Source: an uncultured Collinsella sp. (lineage in GTDB: Bacteria; Actinomycetota; Coriobacteriia; Coriobacteriales; Coriobacteriaceae). From it: a stretch of DNA of 5,459 bases. Below the pieces are notes generated by a model. The model saw only the letters and a list, made by a program, of their open reading frames with translations, was not told the origin of the DNA and did not search any database. Both the position numbers and the translations under genes were made by a program. This document shows, piece by piece, positions 1 to 5,093 of the stretch. Positions within the stretch are counted from its first letter, which is position 1, and each line of letters starts with the position of its first letter. The stretch is from positions 1-5,459 of the forward strand of contig USOG01000101.1 of the NCBI GenBank assembly GCA_900556365.1, read 5' to 3'.

Positions 1-1032
1 GCCGACGCCATCATGGACCTCTCCAACTCGGGCAAGACGCGCCAGTTCCGCCAGCAGCTCATCGACGAGACGCCGCTTATGGTGGGCACCGTCCCCATGT
101 ATGACGCCATCGGCTACATGGAAAAGCCGCTGGTCAAGCTCACCAAGGACGATCTGCTCGAGGTCGTGCGCGCTCATGCCGAGGACGGCGTGGACTTTAT
201 GACCATCCACTGCGGCATCAACAAGTCGGTCATCAAAACCTTTAAGGAGACCGGCCGCCTCATGAACATCGTCAGTCGCGGCGGCTCGCTGCTGTTTGGC
301 TGGATGGAAGTCACCGGTAACGAGAACCCCTTCTACGAGTTCTACGACGAGGTGCTCGAGATCTGTCACGAATACGACGTGACGATCTCGCTCGGCGACT
401 CCTGCCGCCCGGGCTGCCTCTACGACTCCAACGACGCAACCGAGACCGCCGAGATGATCGAGCTGGGCAAGCTGTGCAAGCGCGCTTGGGCCGCCGGCGT
501 CCAGGTTATGGTCGAAGGCCCGGGTCACATGGCGCTCGACGAGATCGCCGCCAACATGAAACTGCAGAAGCGCCTGTGCCACAACGCCCCGTTCTATGTG
601 CTCGGGCCGCTGGTGACCGATATCGGCGTGGGCTACGACCACATCACCGCTGCCATCGGCGGCGCCATCTCCGCCAGCTCCGGTGCCGACTTCCTGTGCT
701 ATGTGACGCCGGCCGAGCACCTGTGCCTGCCCAACGCCCAGGACGTGCTCGATGGCCTCATGGCCACCAAGATCGCCGCGCACGCCGCCGACATCGCCAA
801 GAAGGTGCCGCACGCCCGCGACATGGATGACAAGATGGGCCAGGCACGCCGTAAGCTCGACTGGGACGCCATGTGGAAGTGCGCGCTCGACCCGGTCACC
901 GGCAAGAAGCGCTACGAGGAATCCCCCGCCGCCACCGAGGGCACTTGCACCATGTGTGGCAAGATGTGCGCCGTCCGCACCGTCAACAAGGTGTTCGAAG
1001 GCACGACGATCGACCTCGGTATTGAGGACTAA
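1..1032 (+). CDS. thiC: Phosphomethylpyrimidine synthase ThiC, C-terminal part (5' end outside window)
   Basis: ThiC is a radical-SAM enzyme that rearranges aminoimidazole ribotide into HMP-phosphate, the thiamine pyrimidine. The frame is open from base 1, and 343 residues are visible. The family-typical [12 protein letters not shown] stretch at the very start runs through the ATG at 13, so that ATG is internal. Visible hallmarks are [51 protein letters not shown] and CYVTPAEH. Two histidines (visible residues 176 in GPGH and 240 in AEH) are 64 residues apart, the spacing I recall for the metal-binding His pair of Caulobacter ThiC. The [4Fe-4S] cysteines near the C terminus (visible residues 316, 319 and 323; bases 946-969) are arranged CX2CX3C, which I associate with the short clostridial-type ThiC of about 430 residues. 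About 90 N-terminal residues are therefore probably missing. No TPP riboswitch can be seen, because the upstream region lies outside the window. Confidence 0.97.
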   Translation, partial: ADAIMDLSNSGKTRQFRQQLIDETPLMVGTVPMYDAIGYMEKPLVKLTKDDLLEVVRAHAEDGVDFMTIHCGINKSVIKTFKETGRLMNIVSRGGSLLFGWMEVTGNENPFYEFYDEVLEICHEYDVTISLGDSCRPGCLYDSNDATETAEMIELGKLCKRAWAAGVQVMVEGPGHMALDEIAANMKLQKRLCHNAPFYVLGPLVTDIGVGYDHITAAIGGAISASSGADFLCYVTPAEHLCLPNAQDVLDGLMATKIAAHAADIAKKVPHARDMDDKMGQARRKLDWDAMWKCALDPVTGKKRYEESPAATEGTCTMCGKMCAVRTVNKVFEGTTIDLGIED

Positions 1033-1113
1033 CGCGTCACCGAAGCCACAATCGGTAACAAGGTGTTCGACAATTGTTGACGCGTGAACATTTGCTTACA
1101 TTTGCGTAAAGAT
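1032..1113. promoter_or_regulatory. Small-repeat cluster in the thiC-thiD spacer (possible operator sites)
   Basis: Three kinds of short symmetry are packed together. ACGCGTCA at 1032-1039 is repeated inverted as TGACGCGT at 1078-1085. A near-palindrome, TCGACAATTGTTGA at 1067-1080, has one mismatched pair. The octamer ACATTTGC occurs at 1088-1095 and again at 1098-1105, exactly 10 bp apart, so both copies face the same side of the helix. These could be protein-binding sites for control of thiD. No known regulator motif was recognised, so the function is a guess. Confidence 0.3.
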
Positions 1114-1123
1114 TGCATCGCCC

Positions 1124-1153
1124 GCCCGGGTTCGGAATACAGCCGGCCCGGGC
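1124..1153. other. GC-rich hairpin upstream of the thiD -10 box
   Basis: GCCCGGG at 1124-1130 can pair with CCCGGGC at 1147-1153 around a 16-nt loop. It is followed by AACTTT and not a real T run, so it would be a poor intrinsic terminator for thiC. It lies just upstream of the TATAAT box and occupies the place where a -35 element would be. Confidence 0.3.
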
Positions 1154-1158
1154 AACTT

Positions 1159-1164
1159 TATAAT
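1159..1164 (+). promoter_or_regulatory. Probable thiD promoter -10 box (TATAAT)
   Basis: There is a perfect consensus TATAAT 46 bp upstream of the thiD start codon. Transcription would begin near 1170, giving a leader of about 40 nt. At 17-bp spacing the -35 position reads AATACA, a poor match, so the promoter may be weak or activator-dependent. It suggests thiD has its own promoter in addition to any read-through from thiC. Confidence 0.5.
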
Positions 1165-1210
1165 GCAGACTTAAAGACCCATTTGAATCCGACCGAACAA
1201 GGGAGCGAAC

Positions 1211-2041
1211 ATGGATCGCAGTAAGGTACCCGCCGTTCTATCCATCGCAGGATCCGATTCCAGCGGTGGCGCCGGCATTCAGGCCGACATCAAGACCATC
1301 ACGGCGCACCGCCTGTATGCCGAGACGGCCATCACAGCCATCACCGCACAGAACACCCTGGGCGTCACCGCTGTGCAGAACATCTCCCCGGATATTGTCG
1401 CGGCGCAGATCGATGCCGTTTTTGACGATATTCGACCCAGCGCCGTCAAGATCGGCATGGTTTCCTCTGCCGAGATTATCGAGGTTATCGCCGACCGCTT
1501 GAGCGCCTGGAACGCACAAAATATCGTCGTCGACCCCGTCATGGTCGCCACCTCGGGTGCTCGCCTCATTGCCGAGGATGCCGCTGAGGCACTCACCCGC
1601 CGCCTGTTCCCGCTGGCGACCGTTATCACGCCCAACATTCCCGAGGCCATGGCGCTGCTCGATTATGAGGTCGATTCCGAGCGCACGCAGCAAAATGCCG
1701 CCATGCTTCTCACCCGTCGCTTTGGCTGCGCGTCTCTCGTTAAGGGCGGGCATTTTGTCAACGAGGCCAACGATGTGCTAGCAGAGCCCGCGCCGCTCGA
1801 TGACGAGGGCAACCATCTGGGCGATCCGCTCACCACGTGGTTCCGCCACAAGCGCATCGAGACCGGCAACACGCACGGTACTGGCTGTACGCTTTCGTCC
1901 GCCATCGCCTGCGCGCTGGCCCAGGGCATGGATCTTGCCGATGCCGTCAACGCCGGCAAGGCCTACCTAACGGGTGCTCTGGCCGCCGGCTTTGACATGG
2001 GCAAAGGCTCCGGCCCCGTCAACCACATGTGGCAGTACTAA
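1211..2041 (+). CDS. thiD: Hydroxymethylpyrimidine / phosphomethylpyrimidine kinase ThiD
   Basis: A cytoplasmic ribokinase-fold kinase that phosphorylates HMP to HMP-P and HMP-P to HMP-PP with ATP, supplying the pyrimidine half of thiamine. The 276 residues are close to the usual length for a stand-alone ThiD. Visible motifs in order are SIAGSDSSGGAGIQAD (residues 11-26, substrate-side glycine-rich segment), TAQNTLGV (45-52), KIGM (80-83), DPVMVATSG (108-116), KGGH (178-181) and THGTGCTLSSAIA (221-233). GTGC is the anion hole, with Cys226 at the family's catalytic-cysteine position. The start is well supported: AAGGGAG lies five bases before the ATG, and the motif run begins at residue 11. 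It follows thiC by 178 bp on the same strand, and the two products act in consecutive steps. No thiE/ThiD fusion domain is present. Confidence 0.97.
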   Translation: MDRSKVPAVLSIAGSDSSGGAGIQADIKTITAHRLYAETAITAITAQNTLGVTAVQNISPDIVAAQIDAVFDDIRPSAVKIGMVSSAEIIEVIADRLSAWNAQNIVVDPVMVATSGARLIAEDAAEALTRRLFPLATVITPNIPEAMALLDYEVDSERTQQNAAMLLTRRFGCASLVKGGHFVNEANDVLAEPAPLDDEGNHLGDPLTTWFRHKRIETGNTHGTGCTLSSAIACALAQGMDLADAVNAGKAYLTGALAAGFDMGKGSGPVNHMWQY

Positions 2042-2052
2042 GCCCCATCCCA

Positions 2053-2089
2053 AACCGCCACAAAGGGGACAGGCACCTTTGTGGCGGTT
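2053..2089. repeat. Perfect 14-bp hairpin with GGGGACAG-type loop (REP-like), downstream of thiD
   Basis: AACCGCCACAAAGG (2053-2066) pairs perfectly with CCTTTGTGGCGGTT (2076-2089) around a 9-nt loop, starting 11 nt after the thiD stop codon. No T run follows on either strand, so it does not look like a classical intrinsic terminator, although it may stop or protect the 3' end of thiD mRNA. The CCACAAAGGGGA core recurs in the hairpin at the other end of this interval. That suggests a dispersed REP-like palindrome family, but whether it recurs in the genome cannot be seen here. Confidence 0.75.
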
Positions 2090-2099
2090 CCCACAAACA

Positions 2100-2154
2100 T
2101 CTCGATCTGTAACAGTTAGAGTCCATTTTTCGGCCCACCTGTTACAGATTGAGA
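2100..2154 (+). repeat. Inverted-repeat unit 1
   Basis: The 15-bp arms at 2100-2114 and 2140-2154 differ at one position (G versus A on the same strand sense), which becomes a G-U pair in a + strand RNA. The stem extends by one G-C pair at 2115/2139. The enclosed segment contains GTTAGAGTCC followed by ATTTTTCGGCC, in the same sense as unit 3. Confidence 0.85.
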
Positions 2155-2179
2155 CATTCAAATTCCGCTGAGAAGAAAA

Positions 2180-2234
2180 TCTCGATCCGTAACAGTAACT
2201 CGGCGAAATCGACCCTAGATGTTACAGATCGAGA
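2180..2234 (-). repeat. Inverted-repeat unit 2 (core reversed relative to units 1 and 3)
   Basis: The arms at 2180-2194 and 2220-2234 have one mismatch (C at 2188). The reverse complement of the 25-nt core reads TCTAGGGTCGATTTCGCC followed by GAGTTAC. This matches the cores of units 1 and 3 at the TAG, TTTCG and terminal AC blocks. The unit is therefore in the opposite orientation to its neighbours. Confidence 0.75.
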
Positions 2235-2260
2235 CAAACGACCGATATCGACCTAAATAA

Positions 2261-2315
2261 TCTCAATCTGTAACATCTAGCCCGTTTTCGGCCTTACAGC
2301 TGTTACAGATCAAGA
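2261..2315 (+). repeat. Inverted-repeat unit 3
   Basis: The arms at 2261-2275 and 2301-2315 match at 13 of 15 positions. The core begins TCTAGCCCGTTTTCGGCC and ends TTACAGC, sharing TCTAG, CG-TTTCG and TTAC blocks with the reversed core of unit 2. This unit has the most diverged arms of the three. Confidence 0.8.
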
Positions 2316-2328
2316 CAAAGCAACGAAG

Positions 2329-2363
2329 CAAGCCACCACAAGGGGAACTTCTGTGGTGGCTTG
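2329..2363. repeat. Perfect 12-bp hairpin, downstream of the SGNH hydrolase gene
   Basis: CAAGCCACCACA (2329-2340) pairs with TGTGGTGGCTTG (2352-2363) around an 11-nt loop that can nest a further AAG/CTT pairing. It lies 8 nt beyond the stop codon of the leftward SGNH gene and may act as its 3' end structure. CCACAAGGGGA matches the core of the hairpin at 2053-2089, in the same orientation. Confidence 0.7.
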
Positions 2364-2371
2364 GGGTCGCG

Positions 2372-3031
2372 CTACTCACCAAGCATCTCTTGGAGCTTGG
2401 CTGCCACGGCGTGGCCCAGGCTCTCGTGGCTTTCGGGCATCATGTGCAGATAATCGATATCGCCCGGCTCGGCAAAATCAGCGGCATTCAAAAAGTCGCA
2501 GCCAAACTGTTTAGCAGCATACGCATAGTATTCGGCAAAATGCTCCGAGGCCTCGACGGAGCGCTCGTCAAAGTCGGTCATGTACACATCGGCGATCTGC
2601 GGTTTAATCTTGATAGGCGCCATCAGCAGAATACGCGGGCAGGGCGCGGCTTCGGTCCAGGGAAACGAGCGGACGGTGCGAATCAGCGCCATGGCACCGT
2701 CAGCGATATCGGCAGCCCCCACGCTAAAGACCGTCTTGCAGTCGTTGGTGCCCAGCATAATCACGATCGCATCCAGCGGCTTATGAGCCTCGAGCAGCAT
2801 CGGCAACGCGCGGATGCCGTTGAGATTAGTGTCCAGATGGCACATGTCGTCGCGTACCGTCGTGCGGCCGTTGAGGCCTTCCTCAATCACGTGCCAGCCC
2901 TCGCCCAGGTCGCGCTGGGCCACGCCGCACCAGCGCACATCGTGCGCATAGCGTACCGCGGTGCCGTCGCGCATGCCCGCCGGATCATAGCCGTAGGTAT
3001 TGCTGTCGCCAAAGCACAGAACGTTTTTCAT
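2372..3031 (-). CDS. SGNH/GDSL-family hydrolase (arylesterase/acyltransferase-like)
   Basis: A serine esterase or acyltransferase of the SGNH fold, 219 residues, with no signal peptide, so probably cytoplasmic. Block I is CFGDSNTYGYD, with nucleophile Ser10. Block II is EEGLNGRTT, with Gly55 at the oxyanion-hole position. Block III is IMLGTNDCK, with Asn96. Block V is DYLH, with Asp193 and His196. The pattern, including DVRW near residue 31 and VIEEGL near 49, strongly resembles the Mycobacterium smegmatis acyltransferase MsAcT (about 216 residues), which hydrolyses or transfers short acyl esters; the substrate here is unknown. GGAAGGG lies six bases before the ATG (plus-strand 3038-3044). 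The gene is last in the leftward series. A strong terminator for the upstream gene ends about 19 nt before this start codon, so its own promoter is not obvious. It converges on thiD. Confidence 0.9.
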   Translation of the reverse strand: MKNVLCFGDSNTYGYDPAGMRDGTAVRYAHDVRWCGVAQRDLGEGWHVIEEGLNGRTTVRDDMCHLDTNLNGIRALPMLLEAHKPLDAIVIMLGTNDCKTVFSVGAADIADGAMALIRTVRSFPWTEAAPCPRILLMAPIKIKPQIADVYMTDFDERSVEASEHFAEYYAYAAKQFGCDFLNAADFAEPGDIDYLHMMPESHESLGHAVAAKLQEMLGE

Positions 3032-3050
3032 CGTAAGCCCTTCCTCTAGT

Positions 3051-3087
3051 AAAAAGAAAAAGTCGGCGGGAGCAGTCTCTCCCGCCG
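3051..3087 (-). terminator. Intrinsic terminator after the PARG-like gene
   Basis: Read leftwards, CGGCGGGAG (3087-3079) pairs with CTCCCGCCG (3072-3064) around a 6-nt loop, followed by ACTTTTTCTTTTT. This is a nine-pair GC-rich stem plus a T tract, 28 nt after the stop codon at 3116. The T tract ends only seven bases before the Shine-Dalgarno of the SGNH hydrolase gene. Confidence 0.9.
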
Positions 3088-3115
3088 GATCGACCTATCT
3101 GTCAGCACATACCGA

Positions 3116-4231
3116 TTACAGGTACTTGCGCCAATCGTCATCGTCTTCATCGTCCTCGGCGGCAGCCTGGGCCTGCTCGGCGGCGCGGGCAGCCGCAGCG
3201 CGAGCGGCAACCTGGGCATAGGACTCCTCGTTGCGCTCGGGGAAGTTTGCCAGCACGTGCTCGAACTTGGCAAAATCTTCGTCCCAGCGCGTAGAGGGCA
3301 CGGCAAAAAAGACCTGCTTGACCTTAAAGTCGCCCGATGCGAGCTCCTTGCGGAAGAGCTCGGCCACGGCCTCGGCGTCAAAGCCGTTGTTGTCGCAGCC
3401 CCAAGCGCCCAGCACGAGCTTCTCGCGACCCAGCTCGTCGCAGATGGCAAGCACAAAGCGAATGCGGTCGCGCAGGGCGTCCAGCAGGGCATCGTCACCC
3501 ACGCGATACTCCTGGCGAGCGCGCTTGGCGTTGGGCGCGGCGGCCACGATCACGTCGGCATACGCATGCACGTGGTTGCGGTCGAAGCGCACCGCGGGCA
3601 CCACCAGCGCACGGTTGCGGTAAAGCTCGCAGTTGATGTTGCGGCGACGATTCTCGCCGTACCACTTACGCTGCTTATCGAGCACGTTGTACAGGTACGA
3701 ATCGGCACAGAGCGTGGCCTCCTGACCCAGATAGCCCTGGATGTAGCCGCCGCCCGGGTTGGTGAACGAGGCAAAGGCGAGCACGGCCATGTCGCAGAAT
3801 TGCGCGTAGCCTCGGCCGTTATCCAGAATGGCCTGCGTGGCAGAGGCGTCGAGCACGGTGACCTCGGGCAGGACCGGAGCGGGCTCCTCGGCGGGCTCGG
3901 ACTCGGCTTCGGCGATTTCCTCGGCAGGCTCCTCGACGGGCTCGAGCGCTGCCTCGACCTCGGCAGCCTCCGCGCCCTCGACGTCCTCGGCAACCTGTTC
4001 TTCGGTGGCCACAGCACTCTGAACCTTGGCCTTCATCGCCGCGACAAAACCGGCAGGCATACCATCGAACTCGCGCACGCCGGCAAGCGAACGCTCGATG
4101 TCCTTGGCGCAGGCCTCGGACACAGCCGCCACGTGACGCTCGGCGGCCTTGGCACGGGCCTCGCGCTTGGGATTGGGCTGACCCGCTCGGTTGGACCTGC
4201 GGTTACGGTTCCTGTTGTCGACGTCTGCCAT
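3116..4231 (-). CDS. Microbial-type PARG / TIGR02452-like macrodomain protein with altered catalytic motif
   Basis: The protein resembles the microbial poly(ADP-ribose) glycohydrolase family, whose members remove ADP-ribose chains through a macrodomain. It has 371 residues. Residues 1-50 are basic (Arg/Lys/Asn-rich, then helical). Residues 74-119 are a low-complexity acidic Glu/Ala/Pro linker. The macrodomain spans about 122-335. The C terminus is an Ala/Arg helix ending in the acidic EDDEDDDDWRKYL. The signature NPGGGYIQGYLGQEA (158-172) fits GGG-X7-QEE except that Ala172 replaces the second Glu, the catalytic residue in characterised PARGs. It may therefore be inactive, an ADP-ribose reader, or use another residue. 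LGAWGCDNNGF (274-284) matches a second conserved family block. Start: AAAGGTG lies seven bases before the ATG. It is followed by its own terminator. No partner ADP-ribosyltransferase gene is visible. Confidence 0.85.
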   Translation of the reverse strand: MADVDNRNRNRRSNRAGQPNPKREARAKAAERHVAAVSEACAKDIERSLAGVREFDGMPAGFVAAMKAKVQSAVATEEQVAEDVEGAEAAEVEAALEPVEEPAEEIAEAESEPAEEPAPVLPEVTVLDASATQAILDNGRGYAQFCDMAVLAFASFTNPGGGYIQGYLGQEATLCADSYLYNVLDKQRKWYGENRRRNINCELYRNRALVVPAVRFDRNHVHAYADVIVAAAPNAKRARQEYRVGDDALLDALRDRIRFVLAICDELGREKLVLGAWGCDNNGFDAEAVAELFRKELASGDFKVKQVFFAVPSTRWDEDFAKFEHVLANFPERNEESYAQVAARAAAARAAEQAQAAAEDDEDDDDWRKYL

Positions 4232-4278
4232 AAGTGGTCACCTTTCTCGGTCTCTGCCGCCATCGGCTTTTCCCATCC

Positions 4279-4284
4279 ATGATA
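4279..4284 (-). promoter_or_regulatory. Possible -10 box for the PARG-like gene
   Basis: TATCAT reads leftwards 47 bp upstream of the start codon, just after the preceding terminator. The -35 position would lie within the terminator hairpin's distal arm and matches the consensus poorly (CGTCTT at 17-bp spacing). It is the best candidate in the short interval, but weak. Confidence 0.35.
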
Positions 4285-4297
4285 CCCCGCCGCGTAC

Positions 4298-4326
4298 AAA
4301 AAAGACGGCCCCGAAGGACCGCCTTT
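4298..4326 (-). terminator. Intrinsic terminator with UUCG tetraloop after the Bax inhibitor-1 gene
   Basis: Read leftwards, GGCGGTCC (4323-4316) pairs with GGGCCGTC (4311-4304) through GC and GU pairs around a TTCG loop closed by C-G, the exceptionally stable cUUCGg tetraloop. It is followed by six T (4303-4298), which can also pair with the three A before the stem. It lies 43 nt after the stop codon at 4370. Confidence 0.9.
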
Positions 4327-4369
4327 CGCATCGATTTGCACGCACGGCAAGCACCGCCGCAATTCGCCA

Positions 4370-5065
4370 CTAGTCGCGACGGCCAAGGATGTTCAGGATG
4401 CGCAGGAACACGTTGATAATGTCCACGAACAGATTGGACGCCATGAGCACGGCGTTGGGCAGCGTAGGCGGCACCGTCGTGGCAACATAGGTGTCGTAGC
4501 CAATAAAGCCGGCGAACACCACGATCACGATCAGATCGGTGATGGTCTGCGAGACGCCCATGAACATCAGCACGATCTCAACCAGAATAGTGGCGAGCAG
4601 AATGCCAAAACCGATGCCATACACGCGCTGGAAAAACTTGGGGAACGTCACGCCCAAGGCGCCAAAGACAAAGGTGATGGCGGCCGTGGCGATAAAGGCA
4701 GTGTTGATGGTGGGCAGGTCGTAGTTGGCAAGGCCAAACGACGCGGTCAGGCCAAAGGTACTCGCAAAGATTACGTAGCCCACAAGGGACAGGCCCACGG
4801 ACTGCTTGCTGGCGGCGGCCGACATCATGACCATGCCGACGATGGTCAAAATAAACGAGCCAAAGACCAGCGGCAAGGCGGCGCCGCTCATCATCATGCG
4901 CGCAAACGACATGGTGCTCGTAAAGTAGGCGCCGGCGCCCATGGCGCAAAAGCCCAAGAAGATCAGGGCAGACATGACAAGGTTGTACGCGCGCGGCGAC
5001 ATCTCCTTGGCGCGGCTTGCGCCGCTCTCGATGGGGCCGTTCTGATAGCCCTGGATATCGTTCAT
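4370..5065 (-). CDS. Bax inhibitor-1 (YccA/YetJ/BI-1) family integral membrane protein
   Basis: A polytopic inner-membrane protein of the TMBIM/Bax inhibitor-1 family. Characterised relatives include the pH-gated calcium-leak channel YetJ of Bacillus subtilis and YccA of E. coli, an FtsH inhibitor; which role applies here is unknown. The 231 residues carry a roughly 25-residue polar N-terminal tail and about seven hydrophobic segments (about 27-48, 60-82, 88-113, 119-140, 148-171, 173-193 and 207-228). The family motifs are GFIGYDTYVA, with Asp191, and NLFVDIINVFLRIL, with Asp215. These two Asp are 24 residues apart, the same spacing as the Asp171/Asp195 pH-sensor pair of YetJ, so the pH latch is probably conserved. 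AAAGGA lies seven bases before the ATG. A TACAAT box sits 55 bp upstream inside a long inverted repeat. A UUCG terminator ends the unit. Confidence 0.93.
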   Translation of the reverse strand: MNDIQGYQNGPIESGASRAKEMSPRAYNLVMSALIFLGFCAMGAGAYFTSTMSFARMMMSGAALPLVFGSFILTIVGMVMMSAAASKQSVGLSLVGYVIFASTFGLTASFGLANYDLPTINTAFIATAAITFVFGALGVTFPKFFQRVYGIGFGILLATILVEIVLMFMGVSQTITDLIVIVVFAGFIGYDTYVATTVPPTLPNAVLMASNLFVDIINVFLRILNILGRRD

Positions 5066-5093
5066 AGTTTCGTCCTTTCAAAAGCGCCGCGAC

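Larger units (their letters stand above)
2100..2315. repeat. Array of six alternating 15-bp half-repeats with 40-bp phasing (three inverted-repeat units)
   Basis: The half-repeat is TCTCGATCTGTAACA. Forward copies are at 2100-2114, 2180-2194 and 2261-2275. Inverted copies are at 2140-2154, 2220-2234 and 2301-2315. Start-to-start distances are 40, 40, 40, 41 and 40 bp. Each forward/inverted pair encloses exactly 25 nt, and the gaps between pairs are 25 and 26 nt. Every copy has at most two differences from the consensus. The bases inside the units are diverged relatives of each other, whereas the gaps between units are A-rich and unrelated. No transposase, recombinase or cas gene is adjacent. 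It could be a tandem cluster of a dispersed palindromic element, a phased protein-binding array, or a chain of RNA hairpins. The function is unknown. Confidence 0.9.
2042..2371. repeat. Gene-free convergent interval filled with palindromic repeats
   Basis: These 330 bp separate the ends of thiD (+) and the SGNH hydrolase gene (-). No credible coding sequence is present. Nearly all of it is accounted for by an edge hairpin (2053-2089), an array of six alternating half-repeats (2100-2315) and a second related edge hairpin (2329-2363). Base composition is visibly more AT-rich than in the flanking genes, especially between the repeat units. Confidence 0.9.

Noticed and set aside
13..15. ATG at 13 as a real thiC start
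   Set aside because: The frame is open from base 1, and the residues before the ATG (ADAI) match the interior ThiC motif preceding MDLS. The protein is cut by the window edge.
1033..1210. TPP riboswitch between thiC and thiD
   Set aside because: TAATGC near 1161 is reminiscent, but the conserved CTGAGA and the GCGTAGGGA-type segments are missing, and the hairpins do not form the thi-box fold.
2100..2315. Regular repeats and 25-nt spacers as a CRISPR array
   Set aside because: The repeats are only 15 bp, alternate in orientation and enclose cores that are related to each other. No leader or cas gene is present. A CRISPR array has same-direction repeats and unrelated spacers.
2180..2315. Array hairpins as a block of intrinsic terminators for thiD
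   Set aside because: None of the units is followed by a T run on either strand, and their 25-nt loops are too large for efficient terminators.
2390..3049. 219-residue open frame on the + strand opposite the SGNH gene
   Set aside because: The - strand frame carries all four SGNH catalytic blocks. The + strand frame has no motif and no credible ribosome site.
3257..4282. 341-residue open frame on the + strand opposite the PARG-like gene
   Set aside because: It is the antisense of a GC-rich, Ala/Glu-rich gene, which readily gives long shadow frames. Its protein is Gly/Leu/His-rich with no recognisable motif, while the - strand frame has clear family motifs, a ribosome site and a terminator.
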